Below are positions 1 to 14,464 of a stretch of DNA of 64,000 nucleotides, in pieces. Location of the stretch: assembly GCA_001600415.1 (NCBI GenBank), contig BCJX01000004.1, positions 422,220-486,219 on the forward strand. Direction: 5' to 3'. Positions within the stretch are counted from its first letter, which is position 1. Each line of letters begins with the position of its first letter. This DNA is from Pascua guehoae. Its lineage: Eukaryota > Basidiomycota > Tremellomycetes > Trichosporonales > Trichosporonaceae. The notes below the pieces were generated by a model. The model saw only the letters and a list, made by a program, of their open reading frames with translations. It made no database searches and was not told where the DNA came from. The translations under genes were made by a program, and so were the position numbers.

Positions 1-3000
1 ACACTACTTTGCCAGGGAGGCCTAGGGTGAGTCTTGGTGCTCGGGCGCTTACTACGGTCTCCGCCAGGATCCGGAGTCGCAGGGAAACACGTTCTGGGTC
101 TTGGTCTAGCCTCGATTCCGTGCAATCAAGTCTGGGCGCCCCAGTCCTGACCTTTGCGTCCTGAAGCAAGAGCCCATTTCACTCACCCAATGCTACAGAC
201 TCCCACACGTCCGAGGGCACATTTCAGGACGAGATACTGGCGATGCTCCTTGGGCGATCAAGCTTCATTGCAATATGGCATTGTGCGCAAGCAATCAGGT
301 GCAGCATAATGCCCTGGGCTAGTGTAATCACGCACAGGACCCGCCAACTCCCTTGTCCGAGCGGTCGAGCCAGAGTCACCACCGTGCATTGTACTGTATG
401 CTCTGGCCTGTCGCCACCTCAACACAAACATGGACTACTGCCCTCCCCCACCTCCACCCCCGCAGTCCACCTGTCGCCACTGCAATAATGCCTCATGCTC
501 CCCAGCGGCTCGTGGGTGTCCTCTCGACGTCTTGTTGGTCACAATCCATCCGCCACCCCGCACGGTCCGTTAAGCAGACACCGTGCATGTCGAGTGGCCC
601 CCCGCACCGAGATCCGCGTTATCCTTGGCACAACGGTAGAACATAACAATCAGCCTCATAGTTGTCGCGTGTTGCCTCGTCGGCGGCTCCCGCATACCCC
701 ACAAGCGCGGGTTCGCGTTTAGTACAGGCACAGAGGAATGGGCAGCCACATATGAACAGCACAGAGGAGGAGGAGGGTGCCCACCAGGCAGGCGGCCAGT
801 CATGTCCGTATCATCCACTTTGGTAAAGTCCGCCACTGCGGACCGACCCAGGCGCCGTCCCAAGCCCAAACCCCTCCGCCACCGATGTGCCTGTCTACCA
901 TTGTCGGACATTATGGCTCGAGCCCGACCGTGGAGAGCTCAGACTCGGACCAGAGGTGCATAACTCTGCTATTTGGTTGGTTGGCCGCCGGCCAGTGTCA
1001 TGTATTTTTGGTGGGCTGCGGCCAGACCTTTGTTGACGACAAGCATTGGGCTAGATTACAGTCGCGAGTCTGACTCGCTCGCTGCCTTGACTCGCTCGGT
1101 GCTCCATGGGATGGGTATCAACCTCGATGGAGCTCCTCATGGTCAATCCCTCGACACCTTTCACATGCCGCACAGTTGGATGAACGCTAGCCGCCATAGG
1201 CATGTGGGTTGTCGTCATGAAAACCCCGCCACGCACTCGGCATTCCACCATTGAGTTCCATGCCACATGATCGGCTCCGGTACAACGGAAAGACTGTCAC
1301 TTGGGGTACAGTACAATAGAAGTGCGTACGTACCACTTTGTTGTCCTCGTCCATTGTGCACCTGGCTCGGAGGTTGGATCCACTGGCAGCGCTAGCGGCG
1401 GCGCATGCCACGCCACCTCCGATCTGTCGAGGAACGCAGATTTGATCGGGACAGGTGACTGTTGACTGGGTCGCAGCACCGAGACACAGAGGCAGGGTGG
1501 TGGTGTGGTGGCGTGAATGATGGATTTGGTTTCCTGTGGTGCCAAGTAGTGTAGTGTGTGTGGTGGCCAATTGAGTCCGATGCGAGCGGAAAAGCAGACC
1601 GCCGGTGGCACAGAGGACGCGTGTGCGGGGTCTACGTGGCGTCGCTGCTGCCAGGGCTGGAACAAGACTACTGCAGTACTTGTGCGGTACCTGACACATA
1701 TGCATGGAATGTCCGACTGGGCGGGTGGCAGAATGCCTCGGGCTACAGCGCTGAACAGCACAGGAGTGGAGTACCGAGGACCGAGGTGGGTTGGTCGGGG
1801 TTGGGCCGTGCCTGTCAACATTTGTGCGACCATGGTGGGATGTGGCGCCGAATGTGGCGGCGCCACACGCACAGGGCATGATGGGATTCCCTGTGACCCA
1901 AAGACGCACGGGGGTTGCGCTAAAAGCTTGTGGAAAATGCGCGCGCGAGTCGCTGCTTTGGCTTTGTACTGGCTGACACGCTCAGAGAGCACCTTGGGTG
2001 ACACCATTGTTTGTCTGCGTCTCGTCTCATTCCCAATCGCAATCGCAATCGCAATCGCAATCCTGCGATTCCGCAGCTCGCCAAGATCGATCCAGGTCAT
2101 AGAATACAGTTTGAATGAATGGGCCCCAGTACGGATGATTCACAATTGCCGCCCCCATTTCCGAAACCCAAGCACTTCAAGATCGACTTGTCCTCTGGCC
2201 GCTGGCCTCCCTCTGGTCGTGTGGTTGGATGGTTCCTACCCATTCACTCGGTATCGCTCGAGGCTTTGTGTGAATACACCGAGCAGATCGGGTTCCTGCA
2301 TACCTCCCTCTGTCAACAATGCACTTGCCCTGCGGCCAGTTCTGGCCTCTGGACACTGTATCGGACGTGGATCATGTGACTTCCATATGGGGTAACCTTC
2401 AGGAAGCTTGGGGCCCGGGGGTGTGGGGGGACAGTGCACGAAACACTACTGTGCGCTATTGCCCGTGTGTTCGACATGACTGTGGTTGCCTGTGCGCTGC
2501 TTTTGTGTGACCCGTTACCCCTGCCGAATGTGCCGAGTGTATGTAGCTAACCGCAAACCTGGAGTCTCCTCTGGTTGCCGAGTTGCCTCTTTGACTACAT
2601 TCCACAACCTCGTCGAGGTGAGAGGTGAATGGCTGACCCAAGCCTTTGCGCTTGTCGGATGTTTCTGGCTGTTACCATCCGGAGGGGGAGGAGGCTTGGC
2701 AAAAGCAAAGTCTATTCTGCCACCCTACTGTACTCCTTCCATGCTGTTCTGCGTGCTGGTCATGTGCCCCTTCGATCAACTCCCCCATCCGCCCCCCCCC
2801 CTCCCCCCAGCCGTAAGGTACCGATCTGCCAAGCTTCCTGGTGTTTCTCGCTTTGGGCATTGGACCAGAATGGAACTGGTACACTCTGGTATCAACGCTG
2901 TGGTGCCAATGCGAACACTACTGCACTCGAGCACTGCCTGATTGAGGATCCGTGCAAGACCAAACTCGCTTCCCCGCGAATGGGCAGCTTCTTTGGATTG

Positions 3001-4865
3001 GTGCAGGTACGGGTACCATGGCACGACCCCACTGTCACCACCAAAGTGGCGCGGCAACTGTCGCAGTGACGCGCACACGGTCCACCGTCCGCTACAAACG
3101 TGACCCCATGCCTCGATTCGCGACTCAGTCTCCTCTTCCCCCACGCATGTGGTGGTCACGTGTCGCAATGGCCCCCAGTGACTGTGACGCGCCTACGTTG
3201 TCTCTTCACGCTTGGACCTTTTGGCGGATATGCCGCGCGCTTCTTTCTACGAAGCAGCATGACGTGGCAATGCTCCGCGGCTCCGCGGACATGAGAAGCA
3301 ATTCATGCCATGTGTGCTTCTCTCTTCTCCCCACGGTTCCGTCGTGTGAGCACGCGAGCGACTGTTCTCGAGGTCCGTGTATGTAGATGGGTCCGTGTAC
3401 TGTAGAGGGGGGAGGCCCGTGCGCATGGCTACCCTGCGGGCTTTGCATGTGTGTGAGGTGTCCTCCTGATATCCTGATATCTGATATCCTGACAAACAAC
3501 AATAATGTCAACAATACTGCCAACGTGAAAAGTACCCTTTCAGTCCCAGTCACAGCATTCTAATTCGTGGCCCCGCCCTCCCTGTTCTCGCCAACCACGC
3601 CCACGCCCACCCGTCTCAGGGGTGCTTGGAAGGGAGTCGAGAGTATATGGCCGGCTAAACCTGTCGGTCGGGAGTTACATATAATCCTGGCTCACTGGCT
3701 TGGTGGGCGTCGAGTTGGCCACTCAGAGTCGAGGGCGACTTCGGCGGCGTCATGAACGGAAGATAATCTGTCCGAATTTGCCAGACACTCTGCACAAACA
3801 CTTGTCTTCGGCGCCCGTTTTGCTCCCGACCTAATGGTCAAGAGTGTGGCAGTGCAGGTTGGAGGTCCTGGGTGAGCGGCGTTAGAACGGGCTCAAAAGA
3901 TATGCAAGATTTGCCCAGTACCAGGCCGACCTCTGAGTGCGGTATGTACAAACTGTAATAATGTTGACAAGGACGAATACTGTACTGTACTGTACACCCT
4001 TCCCTTCCCCCAAATACATACATACAGACGGCGAAGGTATATGTATTTGACCCCGCGGCCACATGACCGGCACCCACATGGCGGCACTGCCACTCGCAAA
4101 CACACCCTGAAGGCACAAGGCACAGCCAAGGGGGTGACGGAGAGTGGCACACGCAACAGATACGAGTATCAGATGTTGGAGATGTGCGGGGACCTTCGGG
4201 GTGGTGGTGGCGGGAAATGTGTAATGGGGAATGTAGATGGAACCACACTGTTTGTCAACAGACTAGGGAAGCGCACTGCCAGAAAACTGAGGGTGGTGAG
4301 TTGTGAAACGAGGCCATACGTTGGTGCTCGACAACTGCGTCGTTCCTTGCTGCGCATCTGCATCCAAACGGGTAGCGTCGCGGCCTCCGATAATGGACAG
4401 TCGGCGATGCCGACGTTCGGGAGTGGCGCACGGAGATGTTTGTGTTTACAGTTCAGCACGTATCTCAGCCACAGCTGCAAGCCTCGAGCAGGCGCATACC
4501 TCTGTACCTCAGTACCCCTGCGCCTCTCATGAGCCTTTGCGTCGGCGGCTGTAGGAGCATTTCGGTACCCCGAGCCTCCTTTGTGTCCCGCCTCACATCC
4601 CCATCTCCCAGTCGTTCGTTCGGAAGAGATTTCCTCGAGGCTGGCCCTCCGCCGACCTCTCGCTTTTAGAAAATTGCCGAAATTCTCCCCAACATGTCCC
4701 CGAGCGTCGTCTTCGGATTCCGTGTGTTGATGTGACGCCGCCGCCGTTCCATTGCAAGTAGCCCCACTACCCCTGCCACCAAGTAGTGCGGAAGAGTTAT
4801 CCTCTCCTCGGCAGCATCCTCCCCCACTAACATCTATTTTCTTTCACCAAGCTGAACTCGAAGTT

Positions 4866-4937
4866 TTCTTCGAGACTTGCACCACCTTCGAGACTTGCAC
4901 CATCTTCGAGACTTGCACCATCGTCGAGACTTGTGCC
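4866..4937. repeat. 18-bp tandem repeat, four copies
   Basis: Four head-to-tail copies of an 18-bp unit beginning TTCGAGACTTGCACC. Because 18 is a multiple of three, one plus-strand frame reads as a six-residue FETCTI-like repeat, but that frame has no ATG start and no other support, so I treat this as non-coding satellite. Confidence 0.75.
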
Positions 4938-5602
4938 ATGTGGGTCAACCTCATTTTCCAGGCGGTGAGGTTCCTTCTTGCTAAAACAGGTGTTGCAAGA
5001 CCTCCAAAGGTTTGGGGCAGTATTTCCTCGTAAGGGGCTGGACTAAACAGTACCTATACAGTACCAAAAAGGAGCTGGGCTGAGCTGTACATATCCCAAA
5101 AAGGACCTGTTATCTATATACTCAAAAGATATCCGTGAGTACATGGGGGGGGGGGGGGTAGCTGGCGGGTTTCCTTCCGTGAACATGTCCCGCGCGGCTG
5201 CGAACACACACAGACTGGTACGTCTGGACAGACGCACTGTAGTTCTGTACGCGAATATTCCCAGGCTTGTTCTGTGAACACCTTCATAGAATAAATCATC
5301 AGAGTCGCATCGAGAGAACAGTACATAATTGGAGGGCGCTAGGGTAGGGGAGGCAACCGACACATCATCGTGTTGTTCTCGTATATTTTGCCGATCGACC
5401 ACCTGCACCTGTGACAATGCTTGTAAGAAGAGGATGGGCTTGTCGCGATCTAGCTTGCTCGACAGCCTAGCCTTGGAAGACTCCTCCTCACAAGCACCCA
5501 CTCCTCGTTGCAGTTACTATTCTTCGATCAACACCAGCCCCCGACTCCTCTTTATATACTGCCAAAAGCAGGACCCCTTCGCGCGGGCCTGGCCGTGCAG
5601 TG

Positions 5603-5803
5603 TACAAGTGTGTCCGGACAGTCGTGAGACTGCCACATTGAGCTTGGGTGCACGCTCAGGCAAGAAAAGCAGGATACAACGAGGAGGGAACATCAGTGTG
5701 GTCGCTTGCCATGCCATCGTTTGGTCGGTATAGCGCCTATGTGCCTCTTCGTGTGGGCCCGAGCTGAACGTTGTAGTCTCATGGCTTTCCGGATGCACCT
5801 GCA
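5603..5803. mobile_element. MITE copy 1 (Tc1/mariner-like ends)
   Basis: About 200 bp bounded by inverted ends. The left end starts TACAAGTGTGTCCGGACAGT and runs on into GAGACTGCCACATTGAGCTTGG. The right end, reverse complemented, starts TGCAGGTGCATCCGGAAAGC followed by GAGACTACAACGTTCAGCTCGG. The ends are about 50 bp, imperfect, and resemble those of the other five copies in the window. There is no transposase frame inside. The TA-bounded ends and the size suit a non-autonomous Tc1/mariner-class element; the class is inference. Confidence 0.7.
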
Positions 5804-6309
5804 CATGGAGGTCCTGCCCGGCGACACTGGTAAAGATACCTTTTGGATATATGGCAGCTTCGTGGTGCTATTCCAACGGCCTCTGAAGAGTCTCAACGCC
5901 ACTCGGTGATATATTACGTTGTGCCAGTTAATACCGTCACAAAGGTCTATCCATCTTGCGCGATTTAATAAATCGAGCAAGGGGTTCTCAGAGGAATCGA
6001 CTCGAGTTGAATCGCCGACCGCTCCGCGACCGAGCGTCCCACTTGACTCTCCACTGGCAATACCTATTGTGGGCCGTCATGGGTACAAAAACTCCATGAA
6101 GTCCTTCTCATACACCCACGAAGCGTCCTGGAGCTCGTCAAGAGAGTAAACCGGGAGTCCACTGCCGAGTATAGATGACTGAGAGTAGATGGGAGCTACG
6201 GCCAGGGCGGATTTGTAACTTGTCTTGCAATCCTCTGACAAAAAGAACTAGCATAGTATCAGTCGTGTGATACCATAGCTGTTCCTTCAAGTGCGTTTTT
6301 GAAGGCTAC

Positions 6310-6613
6310 TGCAGGTGCGAGCGGAAAGTATTGAGACTGCCTCCTTGGGCTCTGCCGCACGCATACAGGCTTCTCGTATAAGCAATGCAGGAAAATGTAG
6401 CAACGGCCCTCTTTCTTGAGATTGTAATCCTTGATGTTCATGGTGGACAGTACAATTGCAAGATTGCTCTGAGCAAGATAGGGTACAAGTGACCCTGATG
6501 CACAGCTTACTCCTTGCACCATCGGATTCATGTACAGAGTGTCCAAGGTCAACCGTCGCGCGCAACCGAGCTCAGTGTGTGGTAGTCTCATTACTTTCGG
6601 GCCTCGCCTGTAC
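6310..6613. mobile_element. MITE copy 2 (same family)
   Basis: About 305 bp. The left end begins TGCAGGTGCGAGCGGAAAGT followed by ATTGAGACTGCC. The right end, reverse complemented, begins TGTACAGGCGAGGCCCGAAA followed by GTAATGAGACTACCAC and GAGCTCGGTTGCGCGC. The inverted ends match copies 1, 3 and 5. There is no coding capacity inside. Confidence 0.7.
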
Positions 6614-7130
6614 ATTTGGATGACAGTTTTGTAGCACACAGGCCCATCTACATATTCGACATCGGCTTGGTGGGGCGTATGCTGTCCACGTCACTGTGTC
6701 TCAGACAAGGAGCTCCCACCAGTTAGAACTTGGTCGGGTATTCGGCGTTGTCACCTTCGTTTATCGACTACTCCGGACAGTTGGACATGCGCTTGTTCCT
6801 CACAGTGCTGCCAGAACGCTCATGCAGACCAATACATAAACGCAGGGTCAAGCTACAGCAGTACAATGTTCTGGTCCGTAGTCCATTTGATATCCATTGT
6901 GACGTCTAAACGTAAATGTCCGTATGGCCAGGAGAATCGGAGCGAGAAGAAGGGGGTGAGGTAGGGCGCGCGCTAGGAGAATCAGAGGTCTCCCGAGGAG
7001 GAGCCCGCCATGTGCCGTGGGGGGCGAGTGATGAGCCTGATGGGCCAAGGTTCGTGAGTCGAGAAGGATCATGGTCGTTGTCATGCGGCGAAGGGGATGT
7101 TGAAGTTGCGTGTCCGGTACTAACGATCGA

Positions 7131-9221
7131 CTAGGGCGACCAGAAGAACAAGGCGTTCATGACGACCCAGACGACCGCGGCTGGGACGGCAATGGTGAGT
7201 AATTCGCGCCACGTCGTAATGAAGACGCTGTTGCGGGATCGCCAGAGCCAGCGGAGGAAGCCTCGTATACGCGCGACGTAGATGTTGCGATCCTCGGTCA
7301 CGAGGCTGAGCACCGACACATTCTTCTGCTTGGTGACCGATGCCCAGTCAGAGGCTGACATGACTCGTGGGAGAGTACCGGGCCGCCGAGATGTAGTGGG
7401 CGATGGGAGAGGCGACATGGGTGACATCATCGGCGAGCGGCGGTTGGTCGACACCACACTCACTCCCGCGGAGAGGTAGTCGCCATTCAATTCACTGACA
7501 TAGCTACCTCGGCGGGAGAGGGATGGTGACGAGATGCCCCCCGCAGCGTATTCGGGATCATCATCCGCGAGAGACAAGCGAGGGCTCATCGCGGGTGATG
7601 GCGGTGCGGACGATGCGTTGAAGCGCTCCCTAGGGCTGGACAAAGACAAGCCTAAAGCCTGCAAGTGCTGTGAGGATTTGCGAGTCGTTAATGGAGGCGG
7701 CCGACGCTTCTCCTCCGTGGGAGTATAGCGTGGCTTGACTTCGGTTCCAACAGAGCGAATCCACGCCGCTCGCATGTTGGTGAGGAGCAGGAAGGCAAAC
7801 GTCAGAATGGCAATTGGCGTGTAGATGTGAGTGTACACGCCCATCTGATCGGGAAGGAAGCAGGGTCGGTCCGCAAGGCTCGGCTTATCCGCTTCTGGTG
7901 GCACGAGCGACAGCAGCTGGAAACCCGGTCGGCGGATGCCAGCCGACGACGAAAACGACTTGATCGTGACCTCCTTGACCCCACCATGGCGGACTTCACA
8001 GTAGTCGTGGTCGTCGCCGCTGAACACAATGCTCGGTTTGATCTGGTCGAGGAGGAATCGACTCGTCTCCGTGCCGAGGAGGTTCTGGTAGCCATTGCCA
8101 ACGCCCTTTTGGATACGACCGTGTTCACGATGCGGGCCACAGCTTGTTGTCGCCGAGCGAGCGAGAGGGATATGTGACACGAGGATTGGCGATGGAGGGC
8201 GTTCTGGACGGCGTCAATACTTTTCCAGAGTGCAGCCAAACAAACCCACCTTTTCCGAGCGACTTGACAAACTCGATGACACCGTTATCAATGCCCGTCC
8301 ACTCGCCAAACTGCATTTCGGCATGGTAACGGAGGTAATCTTCTTCAACGAGCCGGATTGCGTCGAGCAAGATCAGAGTGTGGTTTGCAATGGGCACGGC
8401 CATGTTGGTCTCGCCAAAGTGCTCAATGTATCGCGGGCGCGCCTTGGTGGAAAAGTAGCGGTTCTTGCCGAGGGGAATGTCGTGGTTGCCAGGAACATAG
8501 TACATGGGAGTCGACGATGGGAGCTTGAAGATGGATCTGAATAGCGCGTGGTACTCGTCATACCTGTGTTGCAACTTGTCAGCTCTTGAAATGGGTGCAT
8601 GGCTCCAACCGTGCGTGAGATGTTGACGTACTCGTCATCGGTCATGATATCGCGGCCGCAATCGAGCATGTCGCCCACGACCACGACGGCATCGATCCGG
8701 CCTAGGCGCGTCACGATGCGCCAGCTCTTTCGCATAAAGAGATCCCCCATGGTCTGGCGGATGGCGTTGACCCATGGCCTGCTGTCGGACGGGTGCGACA
8801 AGTGCGGATGGGGCACATGCGGATCTGCGAGGAAGACCACATGGGTGGGAGTATGTGACGATGCCTTCTTGAGCGCCGCGTCCGGGAATCGACAACTGGA
8901 GAGCGAGGCAAAGAACTGGAAAAGGGGGGAAAGTGGTTAGCGGTGGTGTTGGTTGCAAGAGGAAGCGTGGCTTACGTCGCCGACCTGAAGGGGGGGTGTT
9001 AGCACACAGTGTTGACAAAATAATGTACGTGCGCGCGGCATGCGCTTCAAGCACTTGGACAGGATGAGGCGCATTCCACTCACTTCAAACCAAACGACGA
9101 GCACGACCCATCCAAAGCGCAGGGCGAATAGCTGGGTTGAGCGGCTCCGCATTCCCGACCTGCGGGATCTGGGGGCCGTGGCCCCCGGGTTTGGCGAGTG
9201 GGGGCTCGAGGAAAGAGCCAT
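7131..9221 (-). CDS. Cdc1/Ted1-family metallophosphoesterase (GPI remodelling)
   Basis: Five exons: 9221-9084, 8984-8976, 8915-8632, 8563-8250, 8203-7131; 605 aa. An N-terminal membrane segment (WVVLVVWFE, residues about 38-46) precedes a calcineurin-like phosphoesterase core with the metal-ligand motifs ADPH (79-82), GDMLDCG (130-136), GNHD (169-172), SHIPLAR and GDDHDYC. Two further hydrophobic stretches follow: YTPIAILTFAFLLL, and one at the extreme C-terminus (AVPAAVVWVVMNALFFW). Between them lies a long Ser/Pro-rich loop. In yeast, Cdc1 and Ted1 remove ethanolamine-phosphate from GPI anchors in the ER, and the membrane-phosphoesterase-membrane layout fits. Exon 2 is only 9 nt (Val-Gly-Asp); it is needed to give the family-typical VGDFFASL join. 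Divergent from YOP1. Whether it is the Cdc1 or the Ted1 orthologue cannot be decided here. Confidence 0.9.
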
Positions 9222-11863
9222 GGACAGACGTTGTGCACGTCAAGCGCGTGCAGGCCAGAGGTCGTAGTTGGGAATGGAAGAGATAGCAGTGGTGATGAGC
9301 AGGTTGGTGGAGGCAACGGCCATATGCAGGTACGAAGGAAAGGCAGGCAGTTACAGCCTGCAGCCACTGATCGAAGCGCGACGTAAACGTATCGACGCGG
9401 TGGACGGACAGACAGACGGACGGCGCGGACGGCCCACAGGCCACAGGCCCACAGACGGCACGAGGGTACGACGGCACGGCACGTACGGTGCTGTACTGTA
9501 CAGCGGCGGTTGCCCCCGGTTGTGAAGGGGCCAGCAGCCAGCAGGGAAGGAAGGGCAAGGGCGCCTTTGGCCTGGCGCGCCTTGTGGCAATTGAGGGTCG
9601 ATCCCAACCCCAACCTCGGAAGCAATAGTCTTTAAAAAGGCGGACGTTGCTGTTTCCTTTGTTTAGAGTTGGCTAGCACCTGTCGTTTAGAGGTCAGAGG
9701 TCTGAGGTGATGGAGTGGGTGATTGAATGAATAAACGCGTGTGTTCACGGCAGCACACGACCATGTCTTGCATTGTTGCACCCTCGTTGGATCGCGCCGT
9801 GGATAGGTCGGTCGGTGTGCAGCGAGCGTGTCGCGTGGTGCCGATGGGCGTGGGCGTGGGGCAGGGTTATGGTGGGTGCTACCAATTGATCATGTCGTCG
9901 TGGCGTTCACAGGCGAAAAACAAAGCACAAAATAATGTAGAGACGCGCCAATCTCCCTCCAGTATTGAATAGCAGATGGGCGCCAAGCGCAGTCAACGAG
10001 TCAACGTGCCAACTGATCCTACGGACCAACTGGCCAACTGGATAGCTGGTGAGCATCGGTGATCCGGTGACCGCCTGAGGGAGGTCCATTGGCCATTGGG
10101 CGACTCGACATGCTCTGCGCACAACCCATGTCATGTCATCTGTACCTGTGTTCCTTGCAGCCTGCCAGCCTGCCTGCCAGCCTGCCTGCCAGCCTGCCTG
10201 CCAGCCTGCCTGCCAGCCTGCCTGCCAGCTGCCTGCCTGCCAGCTGCGCCAGCCAAACGCGTCTTTCCCCCAGATGATCTGCCTGATCGCCAGAGCACGT
10301 CCAAGGGGGTCGAGATTGGCTTGACTGCCTCTGAGGGATAGATTCCGGTAAAACCGGCTCAACTGCCCAACCAGCTTGGTGGTCGGGCCAAATATAATAA
10401 AATAATTGAAAAAAAAGAAAGGAAGGAAGGCACGGAACCTTTTCTGTCGCGCGGTGGCCTGTGGACACGTGTGGGTGCCACATGATGGGAGGTATGCGGG
10501 AATACTGTAAATCTATAAATCTGCTAATAGGGTTCAAAAATGATGCCATCGACTGTAGCCCCCCGACTACTATTACCCGCTGGCCACTAAGAGCGAGGCT
10601 TGTCATCGAGTATTAGTGTAGGGCGTGCACCGCGTGCCAAGCTGCTGTACCGTACGATGGAGAAGAGGCAAGCCACCGTACCTGTAGCCGCAACTTTCAT
10701 TGTGCATGCGCCACGCATCATGCGCTATGCATGTGTGGAGTGGAGCATGGAGCACTCGGTGTGTTCGATAGCCAGTCTGGCCCTCGGCGGTCAACTAACC
10801 ATGACGCGCTCTTTTGTGCAGATGCTCGATCAGCATACCGCAAAGGCAGGGGTGGTGGAGAGAGTGAAAAAGAGAAAGAGGTGGTCGGCTACGTCACAGG
10901 CCCCAGGGATTACCCACTCGATGATGCCGATTTGCGCAGTACCTGCATGCACCCATTTTTCCTCGCACTTGCACGCACGCGAGGAGGCTAGGCTGAGTAA
11001 GTAGGCCTCTCTTTTGTCCCACGAAAGGGTTTGGACGCGGGAGTGGTGGTGCCGGTGGTGGGCGTGCGGGGTGAGATCATACCGACAAAGATGGTGTGCT
11101 GCTTTTGCATGGTACCTGACGCTTGCGCTGGCGTTTCTCGCCGGCTGGCGTGCTGGTGTGCAGTGCACCTGTGTGTGGTGTGGTGTGTGTGCTTTTTGGG
11201 CATTACGTCGATAGCCGGACCGCGCCATGCGAGGGCCAAAGCGCCAGCGGCGAGGAAGGGGCGGGGGGGGGGGGGGCGTGCTGCCACGATGCTCGCTCCC
11301 TCACTCCCTCGCTCCCTCGCGATCCCTTGGGTCCCACCCCCTCTCTGGCCTCTGATTACGCCCATCACGCGCCCACCCCTTTGTCGTCACCAAAATGCAA
11401 ACCCCCCCCTTACCCTTGAACCAGTGCCATGACAATGCCAGCCTGCAGCCAGCCGGCCAGCCAAGCGCCGGTCCAGCCTGCAGCCTGGCCTGCCTTCCTT
11501 CCTGCCACGCCACGCCACACTTGGACCTCCTTGCCCGCGCACTTCTTCAACCTTCCAATCCAACCGCTCCGTCTTGTCTCTATCAAACTCACCTTTCCTT
11601 TCTCTTCCTCCATCCACAACCACTCTCACTGTCAACGACTCTTACCCTCTACACCAAACAAGCCCATCGTGAGCATCCACCTTCCTACTTGGTCCCCCCC
11701 GCCGCTGCCCCACGCTCCCAACGGTGCATGCTGCGCACTTGGAACCGCCATCGTAGTTATGGCGTGGGAAAAGAGAGCACCAGTCGCTCGTGCGCTGGCT
11801 GCCATCGCAACGAGCAACACCTTGATCATCCACGCAACCACTACTGACACGCTCTCCGCCCAG
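9222..11863. other. Divergent intergenic region with satellites
   Basis: Separates the phosphoesterase gene from YOP1 and should hold both promoters. It contains a 12-bp satellite near 10161-10250, a short poly-A/GGAA tract near 10405-10430, a run of 16 G near 11261-11276 and a CT-rich stretch from about 11290 to 11660 that looks like the YOP1 leader. GTGAGC at 11669 and CCCAG just before the YOP1 ATG could bound a leader intron of about 195 nt; that is inference. No other gene seen. Confidence 0.5.
10161..10250. repeat. 12-bp tandem repeat (CTGCCAGCCTGC)n
   Basis: Head-to-tail copies of a 12-bp unit, degenerating at the right end into CTGCCTGCCAGCTG. The unit length is a multiple of three and lacks stops, so frames on both strands stay open through it; that explains the Ala/Ser/Leu/Pro-rich apparent proteins here. 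Confidence 0.85.
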
Positions 11864-13172
<1,309 letters not shown>

Positions 13173-14464
13173 GACGCTCGCGTTCCCCTGAAAGCATGCC
13201 CCTTGCGATCAACGACTACGAGATACACGATCTACAGGAGCGTTCGTTTCTCTACCCCAAAATGTGCTCTGCATGCTTGCACGCTGTCCTATCTGAAGGA
13301 GGTGTAGAGAGAACAAATTTTTAATGATGACGGGAGGAATGAAATGTGATGCGCGCGTGCTCATTGCGTAATGGCTGCCGTGTCATGCACGTCTGACATG
13401 ACAAGACGGCCTGCGGGGCTGGCGCCGATGGCAACTGGCGGACTGGGAAGGTGTGATGGGACAGAGAACAAGTCGGGAGCTGTCAACATTGCACGACAAA
13501 TACCGTGCACCGTCCGGCTCGAGGAATGCGCGTCTGCGCGGTGTGTGTGTGAGTGCGTGCGTCATATGCAGAGTGGAGGTTGGAGTTGTCGACGCGTGGC
13601 AATTGTGTGGCATGCGCCAGCAGGCGCCCGACGCCAGCAGGCGGGGGGGATCGGCGCCCAGTTGAATGAATGTGGCAAAGCAACAGTGGCAGGCAGTAGC
13701 GTCCGATGGTGGGTTTTCCGCCGTGAGGCGCGGCGCCCGACGGACGGGGTTCGGCCACCGAAGGCACTTGACTGGGGCGCCGGCCAGCGGCCAGCTGCGC
13801 CCAGGATGTCGGATGCTTGCTTGGCTTTGGAGGCATATGCTTTGGGTTGTGCAGGTCGTCTCGAGGCCTCGAGGGGGGGGCGACGCGTTTCGTACATACG
13901 AAATGGTCCCGTGCATTTTTTGCTAGCCCGACCCCTGAGAGCGCGCGCTAAGGGGTCATGCCCGGCGGCAGTCTGGCAGAGGCTTGAGAGGGGTCATGAC
14001 CATGCTATCGGCCTGAAGCGAGGGTAGCGAAACGTTTTGTGTGGCTTGCAAACATGGTACGATGGTTGCACTCAGGAACGAACAGTGTGGCCTTGGCTCT
14101 GGGCTCATCTCCTGGGGCAGAGCAGAGCAGAGCAGAGGAGACGTCTCCAGGTGCACCATGATCAAACCACCGCGTCCTGGACGAACCCGGGCTCTCACTT
14201 TTGACCTCGTCGTTATTCGTCCGCTTGCATTCTTCTCGACACGCCAGAACTTCTCTGTTGACAAGTAGTCGTTTCGCCTCGACTTGTTCGACGTTTTACC
14301 ACTCTTGTGCACAACAACGACGGGCGCTCGACGACGACAACACCCCGGCCTTTGTTCTTGAGCCCCAACTAAAATTGTGCTCGTCTCGCTAAGGACAACG
14401 CTAAATCCCCGCGTATCTCGTTGCCTTGTTCGTCCTCGATCTCAAACGACCAACAACCACCACC
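13173..14464. other. Intergenic region upstream of ERG5
   Basis: About 1.3 kb with no convincing gene. It should hold the YOP1 3' end and the ERG5 promoter. The last 200 bp are CT- and CAACGACG-rich, like other leaders in this window. I saw no classical sterol-regulatory element, but did not search systematically. Confidence 0.45.

Larger units (their letters stand above)
1..7130. other. Gene-poor left arm, no supported gene
   Basis: I find no reading frame here with recognisable protein character, conserved motif or coherent exon chain. The longer open frames are antisense pairs of the GC-rich type expected by chance. What can be seen is a (CAATCG)n microsatellite near 2034-2066, short GATATC-rich repeats at 3467-3490, a TACTG microsatellite near 3980, an 18-bp tandem repeat at 4866-4937, an 11-bp G run near 5149, and two MITE-like inverted-repeat elements (listed separately). 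A gene with very short exons could be missed. Confidence 0.6.

Noticed and set aside
1187..2395. Long overlapping frames on both strands in the left arm
   Set aside because: They run through a CAATCG microsatellite, giving IAIAIA runs, and have no domain or exon logic.
10161..10250. CRISPR-like array of short repeats
   Set aside because: Repeats are contiguous with no spacers; the genome is eukaryotic.
10136..10606. Frames with regular Ala/Gly/Trp/Gln or Ser/Leu/Pro repeats
   Set aside because: Produced by the 12-bp satellite, which has no stops in several frames on both strands.
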